Shown here: positions 54,281 through 63,321 of the stretch, piece after piece
Layout of the letters: every line of letters starts with the position of its first letter
How positions within the stretch are numbered: the first letter of the stretch is position 1
NCBI GenBank assembly: GCA_963761435.1
Contig: CAVXHJ010000001.1
Coordinates: forward strand, 310,001 to 374,000
Direction: 5' to 3'
DNA: 64,000 nucleotides
Origin: Roseiarcus sp963761435
GTDB taxonomy: Bacteria; Pseudomonadota; Alphaproteobacteria; Rhizobiales; Beijerinckiaceae
Program-made: the position numbers and the translations under genes
The notes under the pieces: model-generated
Seen by the model: only the letters and a program-made list of their open reading frames with translations
Told to the model about the DNA's origin: nothing
Databases searched by the model: none

Positions 54281-55318
54281 ATGAAGGAAGTGCTGTCTAC
54301 TGACGTCGCGATCATCGGCGCCGGGCCGATCGGTCTCTTTGCCGTGTTCGAGCTCGGGCTTCTCGACATCCGGTGTCATCTGATCGACATCCTGCCGAAA
54401 GCGGGAGGTCAATGCGCGGAGCTCTACCCCGAGAAGCCGATCTACGACATCCCGGGCTTCCCGGTGATCTCGGGCCAGGAACTGGTCGACAATCTCATGA
54501 AGCAGATCCATCCGTTCGGGCCGAAGTTTCACCTCGGCGAGATGGTTGAGGAGATGGAGGTTCTCGGGACGCCGGAGAAGCCGCTGTTTCACGTCGGGAC
54601 AGACAACGAAAAGACGATCGAAGCGAAGTCGGTGTTCATCGCCGCAGGCGGGGGATCATTCCAGCCGAAGAGGCCGCCGATCCCGGGCCTCGACGCCTAT
54701 GAGGGCAAAAGCGTCTTCTATTCGGTTCGCAAGATGGAGCATTTCAAGGGGAGGCGAGTGGTCATCGTAGGCGGCGGCGATTCCGCGCTCGACTGGGCGC
54801 TCAACCTGCATCCCGTCGCCGACCGCATTACGCTGGTTCATCGCCGCGACGCGTTTCGCGCCGCGCCCCACTCGGTCAATGCGATGCGGGAGCTCGTGAA
54901 TTCGGGCGACATGGAATTCGTGCTCGGCCAGGTGACGGCGGTCAAGGGTGAGAACGGGCAGCTCTCGGCGGTCACGATACGGCGCGAGAACGGCGAGCAC
55001 TACGACCATCCCTGCGACGATATGATGCCGTTTTTCGGCCTGACCATGAAGCTCGGGCCGATCGCCAATTGGGGGATCAACCTGCACGAGAATCTTATCC
55101 CCGTCGATACAGCGAAGTACGAAACGAGCCTTCCGGGCATTTTCGCCATCGGCGACATCAACACCTATCCGGGCAAGCTCAAGCTCATCCTGTCCGGCTT
55201 CCACGAGGCCACGCTCGCCGCGCAGCGCGCGCATCGCTACGTCTATCCGGACAAGAAGCTGACCTTCCAGTACACGACGTCCTCGACCAGCCTCCAGCGC
55301 AAGCTGGGGGTGAGCTGA
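54281..55318 (+). CDS. Ferredoxin–NADP+ reductase, TrxB-like
   Basis: A 345-residue homodimeric flavoprotein of the YumC/thioredoxin-reductase-like FNR type. FAD motif IIGAGPIGLFAVFE, GGQCAELYPEKPIYDIPG, NADPH motif IVGGGDSALDWAL and HRRDAFRA, and GIFAIGDINTYPGKLKLI are present. The CxxC of thioredoxin reductase is absent, as expected. Pairing with the adjacent ferredoxin suggests a two-component electron chain. ATG 54281 follows GAAGGA. Confidence 0.93.
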   Translation: MKEVLSTDVAIIGAGPIGLFAVFELGLLDIRCHLIDILPKAGGQCAELYPEKPIYDIPGFPVISGQELVDNLMKQIHPFGPKFHLGEMVEEMEVLGTPEKPLFHVGTDNEKTIEAKSVFIAAGGGSFQPKRPPIPGLDAYEGKSVFYSVRKMEHFKGRRVVIVGGGDSALDWALNLHPVADRITLVHRRDAFRAAPHSVNAMRELVNSGDMEFVLGQVTAVKGENGQLSAVTIRRENGEHYDHPCDDMMPFFGLTMKLGPIANWGINLHENLIPVDTAKYETSLPGIFAIGDINTYPGKLKLILSGFHEATLAAQRAHRYVYPDKKLTFQYTTSSTSLQRKLGVS

Positions 55319-55410
55319 GCGCTGGCCTCCAGAGGCGACAAGGTCGCCCCGCTTTCGGAACAGAACCATCGCGGCGAAACGGCGGGTCGTCGCAATTCGT
55401 GGGGACCGGC

Positions 55411-55866
55411 ATGGCGGAAATCGATATCGATCGGATCAAGGCGAACCTGATCGCGGCCAAAAAGGCGCGCGGCCCGGATCCGCGCCTGATCCCGCAAAGC
55501 CGGCGGGAATCATCGGCCGATGAGCAGGAGATCAAAAAATTCCTGGCCCCCGTTATGGAGAAGGCCGGGCTGGATGTCGGCGCGTTCGAAAAAATCCTGA
55601 AACAGAACAAAGCCTATGCGCCTCGCAAGCCAACCGCGGACGCCGTCAAGCGCCATGCGTGGATGAAGGGGAATGTCGTCAAGAGGATGAGGGCTCGGGC
55701 AGGCGCGCGCCGAGGCGTCGCAGTTTCAGCGCCGGCAATCGCCGCGTTCAACCCGCCCTCGGTCACCGAGACGATACAGCCCTTCTTCATCTGGGCGAAC
55801 CCGGCCAACATCCTCACGGATTCGAATCTGGCGACAGACGACAACTTGGCGCGCGTCATGATTTAG
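55411..55866 (+). CDS. Hypothetical protein, N-terminal half before an in-frame TAG
   Basis: A 151-residue reading: an N-terminal Lys/Ala-rich helical part (MAEIDIDRIKANLIAAKKARG..., KAYAPRKPTADAVKRHAW), then beta-like text with FFIWANPAN. It ends at TAG 55864–55866. The same frame stays open for 164 more codons to 56361 and the following text (SFWYLWTNPN) repeats the style of FFIWANPAN, so the stop seems to interrupt a protein of about 315 residues. No family recognised, no signal peptide. Confidence 0.65.
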   Translation: MAEIDIDRIKANLIAAKKARGPDPRLIPQSRRESSADEQEIKKFLAPVMEKAGLDVGAFEKILKQNKAYAPRKPTADAVKRHAWMKGNVVKRMRARAGARRGVAVSAPAIAAFNPPSVTETIQPFFIWANPANILTDSNLATDDNLARVMI

Positions 55867-56361
55867 ACAGGCAGCGACGGCGGCGGCGATTACGTCAGCT
55901 TTTGGTATTTGTGGACGAATCCGAATGATTACGCAGTCGGTCTCGACGTCGATACGTCGCTCGCATTCATTGGCTACTGCTCGGTGACCGCCGAAGGCGG
56001 ATGGTTGCCGGGATTGCGAGTGAGCAACGCGCATATCAGAGCTTACATGGACATTTATCAGCCGGAAGATGAGGACGAGAGCAATGGCGCTCCCTCACTG
56101 CAAACTCCGGTCATTCCAGTTCTCGACCTGCACGCGGAGTCATTTTGGACCGGCGACTTCAACTCGGCGCCCGTCAACTCGATTTTCGATATTTCCAACG
56201 ATCAGGTCTCCGTTTCCGGCGGTGCGTCAGTTCTGTTCGAACTGATCGCAGCCTTCATCTTCGACAGCTACAACGGCGTCGCCTTGTTCGATTTCGATTC
56301 GGAATATCAGATCTCGACCCCAGGCATGACGATCACCTCGACGCCCATTATCCTCTTTTGA
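55867..56361 (+). pseudogene. Downstream half of the amber-interrupted protein
   Basis: Same frame as the gene ending at 55866. The text (GGDYVSFWYLWTNPNDYAV, SLAFIGYCSVTAEGGWLPG and on) is coherent protein sequence, predicted beta-rich, with no internal stop to 56361. The only starts available (TTG 55909) fall inside a beta-like segment and without a ribosome binding site, so it is probably read only through the amber codon or not at all. Confidence 0.6.
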
Positions 56362-56377
56362 GCGCGCCCGCTCCGCG

Positions 56378-57682
56378 TCAGAACGTGATGTTCGTGCGCA
56401 GGCCGATCACCAGCTCGTTCCTGATTCTCTGCGCCGGTTGGTTCGGATTGGCGATTCCCGCGCTGGGATTGATGAAATATTGGACGTCGGGCTGAACCTG
56501 CCACGACGGCAGAACCTGAGCCTGGTACGTCGCCTCGAGAAACGTCTCGCTGCTGCGAATCGGCGTGTAGAGCGAGGGCTGGTAGAACTGCATTTGCCGG
56601 TCGAAGCCGGACGCGCCGCCGCTGGCCCAAGCCGTGCCCATTTCGATCCCGAAGACGTCGTTGTCGCGCGTCGGCAGCGGCGCCCTGAGGGCGGCGCCCG
56701 CGTTGATGCTGGCGCTCACGAGGTTGCGGTCCTGGTAGGGCGTGAACATCGGACGGACGAAGAGGTTCAAGCTGCGATTCGTGTCGTCCTTCGATCGCCA
56801 GATCATCTGGTCGACGACCCCGTAGAGTGAAAAGTCGCCGTGGCGCTGAGCGGGCGCCCCGTTGCTCAAGGGACTGGCGAGGGGGACGCCGACGGTGTCG
56901 TACTGCTGATCGTCGAATTTGTAGCTGTCGTACCAGGCGCCGAGCTTGTAGACGCCCGGCAGCGGGCCATCGGGGTTCGGCTTCCCTGACGCGCTCGAAC
57001 CATAGGCGTATTGCAGTTCCGCAATCGCCAGGGTCCCGGTGTCGAGCGGGAAGCTCACGCCGTGAGGGTTGCTCGTCAGCGAACTCGGCGAATCCCGCGG
57101 GATCGGGCTTCCGTTGACTATGGCCGCAAGCACGGTCACGGCGTCGGTCAGTTGCGCCCGTCCGCGAACGCCTAAGCCCGCGAGCGGATAGGCGGGGCCG
57201 CCGCCCGGCAAATTTGTCGTTGGAAGCGCTGGCCAGCCGGACACCCCGTTTACGAAGAGGGAGTTTCCGCTTGGGGCGATGATGAATTCCTCGTCGAGGC
57301 TCTGCTCGCCCACCTTGATGTCGAACTTGTCCCCGAACTTCTGCTGGTACCAGAGCTCCCAAAGCCGAACGCCAACGGGGCCCTCGACGTCGGTGAGGGT
57401 CTGCCACACGAGCAGGTTGTTCGCGGTGAGATCGCCGCCCCAAACCTGGAGGCCGCTCACGTTGAACGTGCCGCCTTTGAGCCCGAACGCCTTCTCGGTG
57501 TCCATTTGCAAGGTGACCGTGGTGAGCCCGTTGGCCTCGAAGCCCTGCTGAGAGCCGCCGCTGAGGTTGCCGAACGTCTCGATGTTCTCGAGGATGATCA
57601 GCGTGAGGCCGTATTTGCCGAGCGCTGGCCGAAGCCCGCCCATGTCGCCAAGCAGGTTCTGATTCTGCCACGAAGGGCTCAA
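56378..57682 (-). CDS. OprB-like carbohydrate-selective porin
   Basis: A 434-residue outer-membrane beta-barrel of the OprB family. Typical: NLLGDMGGLRPALGKYGL near the N-terminus, LWELWYQQKFGDKFDIKVGEQSLDEEF, LGAWYDSYKFDD and a C-terminal Phe (LRTNITF). The open frame reaches 57682 (TTG) and has no signal peptide. A Pro/Thr/Ala-rich linker continues upstream in this frame, and a signal peptide sits upstream in another frame (57753–57971). The native gene probably spans 56378–57971 with one frameshift. Sugar import into the periplasm is the family role. Confidence 0.82.
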   Translation of the reverse strand: MSPSWQNQNLLGDMGGLRPALGKYGLTLIILENIETFGNLSGGSQQGFEANGLTTVTLQMDTEKAFGLKGGTFNVSGLQVWGGDLTANNLLVWQTLTDVEGPVGVRLWELWYQQKFGDKFDIKVGEQSLDEEFIIAPSGNSLFVNGVSGWPALPTTNLPGGGPAYPLAGLGVRGRAQLTDAVTVLAAIVNGSPIPRDSPSSLTSNPHGVSFPLDTGTLAIAELQYAYGSSASGKPNPDGPLPGVYKLGAWYDSYKFDDQQYDTVGVPLASPLSNGAPAQRHGDFSLYGVVDQMIWRSKDDTNRSLNLFVRPMFTPYQDRNLVSASINAGAALRAPLPTRDNDVFGIEMGTAWASGGASGFDRQMQFYQPSLYTPIRSSETFLEATYQAQVLPSWQVQPDVQYFINPSAGIANPNQPAQRIRNELVIGLRTNITF

Positions 57683-57752
57683 GAACCCGAACGGCGCGCC
57701 GCGCTCGGGGGCCGTCGCGGCGCCGGGCGTCGTCGCGGGCTGGTCCGGCGAC

Positions 57753-57971
57753 TCAGTTGTAGGGGACGCGGGCGTCGCCGCGCCCGGCTCGGCTGAATTC
57801 GGCGTCGGCCGCTTGAACGAGACAGACCGTCGCCAGTCCGAACGCGATCCCGATCGCGACCCGCCGCCGGGCGTCTGGCGAGAGCCCCGCGAACCCTGCC
57901 GGATGACGAAGAAGACGCAATTCCGAACCCCGGTTCCGCCGTCCGACCGCCGCCAAGCAACGCGACCTCAA
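57753..57971 (-). pseudogene. Signal-peptide fragment of the OprB-like porin, out of frame
   Basis: Reading with RRRVAIGIAFGLATVCLVQAADA: basic residues, a hydrophobic core and an AADA-type cleavage site, a clear Sec signal peptide. It stops at 57753 shortly after. A one-base shift after the cleavage site would join it to the linker and barrel of the porin. The exact start codon upstream (ATG 57971 or later) is unclear. Confidence 0.5.
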
Positions 57972-58207
57972 CGGCTGCTCGATGTCAAGGAGGGCGGTTC
58001 TTGAGAATAGGGCCTTTCCAAAACTGTCGAATGACGGCCAATCCGTGCGGCCGTTTCGCCGGGAGGCGCGTCGCCGTCCCGCCCCCGCCTGCGGTCCGAC
58101 CGGCGCATAATGAGAGGCTCGAAGCGCGATAATGTCTTTGCGGACGGCGCCGGTTGCGCGCTATGCCATTCCGGTCGGGGACGAGCGTGCGGCGACCGGG
58201 AGCGGCG
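57972..58207. other. Region between the porin and bluB, no gene seen
   Basis: Divergent intergenic region of 236 bp beyond the signal-peptide fragment. I searched it for a cobalamin riboswitch because bluB follows, and saw no convincing B12 box. Confidence 0.4.
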
Positions 58208-58867
58208 ATGGGAGAACCGGCTTATGCCTCGACCGTAGCGCCCCGGTTCGACGCCGACTTCCGCGCCTCCTTCGCCGAGCTTCTCGCTTGGCGGCGCGAC
58301 GTGCGGCATTTCCGCCGCGGCGAAGCGCTCGACGAACGGACGCTTGCGGAGCTCTTCGATCTCGCGTCCCTCGCGCCTTCGGTCGGCAATTGCCAGCCGA
58401 CCCGGTTTGTCAGGGTGGATGACGAAGCGCGCCGCTCGGCGATCCGAGCCAATTTCGAGGCCGCCAACCGGGAGGCGCTCACGGCTTACCGCGGCGAACG
58501 GGCCGAACTCTACGCCAGGCTCAAGCTCGAGGGTTTGCGCGATGCGCCGGTCCAGGTCGCCGTGTTCTGCGACGAGGCGACGGAGCAGGGCCACGGCCTC
58601 GGCGCCCGCACCATGCCGGAGGCGCGCCGCTATTCGACCGTGTGCGCCTTGCACACGTTCTGGCTCGCCGCGCGCGTTCGCGGCATAGGCGTGGGCTGGG
58701 TTTCCATCCTCGACCCGACGACGATCGCGGACACGCTAGACGTTCCGCGATCGTGGGCGTTGGTCGGTTATTTGTGTGTCGGGTGGCCGCGGGAGCAGCA
58801 TTTGATCCCGGAGCTGGAACGCGCCGGCTGGCAGGGGCGCGCGGCGCATCCGGTCTTGCGGCGCTGA
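58208..58867 (+). CDS. bluB: 5,6-dimethylbenzimidazole synthase BluB
   Basis: A 219-residue nitroreductase-fold enzyme that fragments FMNH2 with oxygen to give the lower ligand of vitamin B12. Typical are RRDVRHFRRGEAL, LAPSVGNCQPTRFV, TMPEARRYSTVCALHTFWLAARVRGIGVGWVSILDP and YLCVGWP. No other cob genes are in the window. ATG 58208 has GGGAGC upstream and gives normal length; the frame extends to 58154 with non-family residues. Confidence 0.92.
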   Translation: MGEPAYASTVAPRFDADFRASFAELLAWRRDVRHFRRGEALDERTLAELFDLASLAPSVGNCQPTRFVRVDDEARRSAIRANFEAANREALTAYRGERAELYARLKLEGLRDAPVQVAVFCDEATEQGHGLGARTMPEARRYSTVCALHTFWLAARVRGIGVGWVSILDPTTIADTLDVPRSWALVGYLCVGWPREQHLIPELERAGWQGRAAHPVLRR

Positions 58868-59137
58868 TTGGGAAGAGCGGCGAGCGCAGCAATGATCACG
58901 CCGCCCGGCGAACAACGGCGCATCGCCGCGTCGCATAAATACCGCGTTTGTTACTTGCCGCCGATCCCGGACGGCACCAGAGTGCAGGCAGGGTCCAGTT
59001 GGGTCCCGGAGACGCCTGCGACGCGGCGCGACCAGTTCGCTCATCGCATGTGTTTGAATTAGGCGCGTCCCAGGTTTTTGCGCTCCGCTGTTCAGGTCAT
59101 GGATTGGACCTATTTGCGAACATCAGGAGATGGTTCC

Positions 59138-59761
59138 ATGCGTTTCATTGACGTCGCTCGATCCGCAGCCAGCGCCGCTCTTGCGCCGCCAATCCTGTGC
59201 CTGATTCTGACGGCGACCCCCGCGCCGGCGCGAGCCGATGTAATCGAATTTAGCTCTACAATACTGACGAAGCCTGTCTACGTCAGTGATATCGTTTTGT
59301 CGAAGACGTCCGCCGAGATAATATTAGCTACGCCGGCAATATTGCCGCCATTTCCAAAAGAAAATTTCGATGCAATCATCAGTGTTTTTCACGGAGATAC
59401 GGCGTCAAAACAGAATTTATATGAAGAATTAGATTTAGATGGAGATTCTATATCTAATTATTCCATAGCTGATACGGGGTCTGGTCTTACAGAGACGCTC
59501 CATATCTTGTTTACCACGTTTTCGGCATATCAGGTCGACGTGGTGGGAGGCTTTGATATCGTCACGCTGAATACCTCTCAGTATGACCTTACGAGAGCCG
59601 TTTCACTCGTAGCCGGTATCCCGGCTGCCCCGGAACCCTCGACTTGGGCGATGTTGTTGCTCGGGTTCGCCGGGCTCGGCCTTGTAGGACACGCGCGCAC
59701 GAGACGCGGGGATGGCGGCAGCTTGGCTTCGGCCGAAATTCATCCACGCCGAGGCGGATGA
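59138..59761 (+). CDS. PEP-CTERM sorting-domain protein
   Basis: A 207-residue exported protein: N-terminal signal peptide ending APARA-D, a beta-rich Ser/Thr/Asp middle, and a C-terminal PEPSTWAM motif with a hydrophobic helix and Arg-rich tail, which is the PEP-CTERM signal processed by exosortase. The surface cargo has no known function. The middle (about 59230–59600) is far more AT-rich than its surroundings. Start at ATG 59138 after AGGAGA; ATG 59078 is less likely. Exosortase itself is not in the window. The tail beyond HARTRR is longer than usual and may reflect extension to a later stop. Confidence 0.85.
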   Translation: MRFIDVARSAASAALAPPILCLILTATPAPARADVIEFSSTILTKPVYVSDIVLSKTSAEIILATPAILPPFPKENFDAIISVFHGDTASKQNLYEELDLDGDSISNYSIADTGSGLTETLHILFTTFSAYQVDVVGGFDIVTLNTSQYDLTRAVSLVAGIPAAPEPSTWAMLLLGFAGLGLVGHARTRRGDGGSLASAEIHPRRGG

Positions 59762-60219
59762 AGGTCGTCGACCCACTCGACAGGCTCAGGGTTCGGCTCG
59801 ACGCTGGGCAGATCGAGATTGACGACCACCGCCTCCTGGCCGCTGCGCACAACAACGCAAGAGAGAGGCTCATCGTCGTTCGCATTGATCTCCTGATGGG
59901 GGACGTAAGGCGGCACGTAGATGAAGTCGCCAGGGCCGGCGTCGGCCACGAATTCGAGCCGGTCGCCCCACCTCATGCGAGCGCGCCCGCTCACCACATA
60001 GATGACGCTCTCGACGGCCCCGTGATGGTGCGCTCCCGTCTTCGCCATCGGCCGGATGACGACCGTTCCGGCCCACAGCTTCTCCGCGCCAGCGCGGGCG
60101 TGCGTGATGGCCGCGGCGCGGGTCATGCCCTCGGTCTGCGGGGTGTTGAGGTCGAGTTCGTCCGAATGAACGATTCGAACCCCGTCGAGACGCCAGCGCG
60201 CCTGGTTGCGATCGTCCAT
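59740..60219 (-). CDS. Cupin-domain protein
   Basis: A 159-residue single-domain cupin. The metal site is intact: TGAHHHGAVESVIYVVSG gives the first His residues and Glu, and GDFIYVPPYVPHQE the last His. Relatives are dioxygenases or small-molecule binding proteins. ATG 60219 (MDDRNQARW) is chosen because the upstream frame is antisense to the DUF155 gene. Its end overlaps the PEP-CTERM gene by 22 bp in convergent orientation. Confidence 0.82.
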   Translation of the reverse strand: MDDRNQARWRLDGVRIVHSDELDLNTPQTEGMTRAAAITHARAGAEKLWAGTVVIRPMAKTGAHHHGAVESVIYVVSGRARMRWGDRLEFVADAGPGDFIYVPPYVPHQEINANDDEPLSCVVVRSGQEAVVVNLDLPSVEPNPEPVEWVDDLHPPRRG

Positions 60220-60349
60220 GGCGGGTCTCCCCAATGCGCGTCCGCGAGCTCGAGGCTCACGAGAAACGCGGAATTGCGCGCAGTCTATCGCCAAAAGCGC
60301 GGGTCGAACAGCGGCTGGCGATGGCGCACGCGGCGCCGTAAAACAGGGG

Positions 60350-61165
60350 ATGACCGAGCTCTCGCCCGTGACGGCTCCAACACGCCTGACAGCGCGGGCG
60401 CTGATCGTTGGCGAACGCATCGACACCGCGGGGCTTGAGCGACCGGACATGGTCTCGTCGCTGCCGCTAGCCTTCCGCGTAGGCGAAAGGGGCATGGTGG
60501 CGCTGTTCCGGTTCGGCGTCGCGGTCATGGTGGGGTTAACCCCGCTCGAGGAAGAAGACACGCTGATGAAGCTTGCCTCACGGGTCACAGGCGCGAGGGC
60601 CCGCGGCGACGACGAAACGGCGGTCCTCGAAATCGCGCCCGATGGCGACGAGCAGAAGTCTTCGAGCGGGCCGATCCAGATCAAGAACCTGTCGCCCCCA
60701 CGCTTTCTGGTGATCGCCGATGCGCTCGCCAAGACGGTGGCGCTGGCGCGCGACGAGCGCGAGGTCAACGCGGTCTTCGACGTCATCGAACCGTTCGCGG
60801 CCAAACTCGCGGCAAGCGGCCGGCCGCCGTTCCGCCGCCGCGAGATGCTCAAGCTGATCGGCCAGGCGCTGCTCGCGCAGCATCGGGTGTCGGGCCGGGT
60901 CGCGGTCGAGGAGAAGCCCGACGTGCTTTGGGACCACCCCGAGCTCGAACGTCTCTACGCCCGCCTCGCCGACGAATACGAGCTCAGCGAGCGCGGCGAC
61001 GTGCTCAAGCGCAAGCTCGACGTCATCGGCGACACGGCGCAGGCCTTGACCGACATCATCGACGCCGATCGCGCGACCCGGCTCGAAGCGGCGATCGTGG
61101 TGCTCATCGTGCTCGAATTGATCGCCGCCATCGTCCAGATCGCCCTGGCGTTGCGCATGAGGTAG
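60350..61165 (+). CDS. RMD1/YagE family (DUF155) tail-anchored protein
   Basis: A 271-residue DUF155 protein, family of mitochondrial RMND1 and yeast Rmd1. FRVGERGMVALFRFGVAVMVGL, FLVIADALAKTVALARDE and VLKRKLDVIGDTAQALTDIID are typical, and a single C-terminal transmembrane helix (about 246–269) anchors it. The molecular function in bacteria is unknown. ATG 60350 follows CAGGGG. It is divergent from the cupin gene. Confidence 0.87.
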   Translation: MTELSPVTAPTRLTARALIVGERIDTAGLERPDMVSSLPLAFRVGERGMVALFRFGVAVMVGLTPLEEEDTLMKLASRVTGARARGDDETAVLEIAPDGDEQKSSSGPIQIKNLSPPRFLVIADALAKTVALARDEREVNAVFDVIEPFAAKLAASGRPPFRRREMLKLIGQALLAQHRVSGRVAVEEKPDVLWDHPELERLYARLADEYELSERGDVLKRKLDVIGDTAQALTDIIDADRATRLEAAIVVLIVLELIAAIVQIALALRMR

Positions 61166-61255
61166 GCGGAACGCGCCAATTCAGGCCGAGCTCAATCAAT
61201 GCGCCGCCGCTCGAGGGCGGCGCTGAGGTCCGGGCGCTCCAAATGACGTTTCCAA

Positions 61256-62013
<758 letters not shown>

Positions 62014-62017
<4 letters not shown>

Positions 62018-63192
62018 CGGCCCGCTCCTCCCGGCGCTCGGCCCATGATCAAATCGCGCGACTGGTCGATCAGCACCGCCACGATGACCACCGTCCCGAC
62101 GACGATGAACTGCCAGAAGGCGTCGACATTGAGCATCACGAGTCCGGTCGTCAGCACGGCGATGATGAGCGCGCCGATCACCGTGCCGATTACCGTTCCG
62201 GCGCCGCCGAACATGCTCACCCCGCCGATGATGACCGCGGCGATCGAGCTTAGGAGCAGCGGATCGCCGATCACGGCCGAGCCAGCGGTGAAGCGGAGCG
62301 TCGACAGGAATCCGGCGACGCCGGAGGTTGCGGCCGAGAGCACATAGACAAGAATGACGTGGCGATCGACGGGAATGCCGCTGCGCACCGCCGCGTCCAT
62401 GGAGCCGCCGATGGCGTAGGTGTGGCGCCCGAATTGGGTCTTATGGAGGAGGAAGATCGCCCAGGCGACGACGAACGCGGTCACGACGACCGGATAGGGC
62501 AGGATGATGTCCATCCGGCGCAGAAGCTCGCCGCGGACCTCGGGTCGATGGAGGAAATGGAGCCCGCCGCCCTCGCCGGAGATGTAGTAAATGAGCGCAT
62601 CATTGCCGTAGGCGCGGACGCCGTCCGGCAGGCCGATGACGGTCGTGTTCTCGCTCATGAGGTAGGCGACGCCGCGGACGATGAACGAGGTCCCGAGCGT
62701 GACGATGAACGCCGGCACCTTCAGTTTGGCGATGATGACGCCGTTGACGAACCCGACCGCCGCCGCTCCGCCGACGCCTGCGATGAGGCCGGCGATGACC
62801 GCGGGAAAGAGCGGCGCGCCGCCATTGAACGCGGCGCGCAGGGCCAGCGCCGAAAGGACCGAGGCGAGGCTCATCACCCAGCCGACCGAGAGGTCGATTC
62901 CCGCGCCGATGATCACAAAGGTCTGACCGAGGCCGAGCAGCAGCACGGGTATGATGGCGACCAGGATGTTCTGGGAGTTGCGAACCGTGAGGAAATTGAC
63001 CGAGCCGCCGGTGGTCAGCGGCACCGCGACAACGAAGAACAGGACGAGGAGCCCAAGAAAGAGCCACGCCCAGATGCGGCTCAAGAACAGGATGACGCGC
63101 TGCGCGGGCGTTCGAATTCCCGACGGCGCGGCGGAAGCGCGGGCAAGGATCAGCCTCGAGGCGCGCTCGCTCACCGGCCCCTCATCCACCAA
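62014..63192 (-). CDS. Sugar ABC transporter permease (FrcC-like)
   Basis: A 392-residue BPD_transp_2 (RbsC/XylH) family permease with about nine to ten membrane helices. GLGQTFVIIGAGIDLSVG, FVNGVIIAKLKVPAFIVTLGT and GGVSMFGGAGTVIGTVIGALI are signature segments. It forms the membrane channel with the ATPase encoded next and the binding protein upstream; the gene order is that of frcBCA. Confidence 0.9.
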
Positions 63193-63321
63193 CCCTCATC
63201 CCACGTCCGAAGCCAGTCCGGAAGGAGGGGCTTCCTGCTGGACGTCCTGCGGCGCCGCCTTCTCGCCTGGACGGGAGAAGTCGAGCGCGAGGGTCGGCGC
63301 GCTTCAAGAAAGCAGTCAGTG

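Noticed and set aside
57972..58207. Cobalamin riboswitch ahead of bluB
   Set aside because: I looked for the B12 box and conserved stems and found none I could support.
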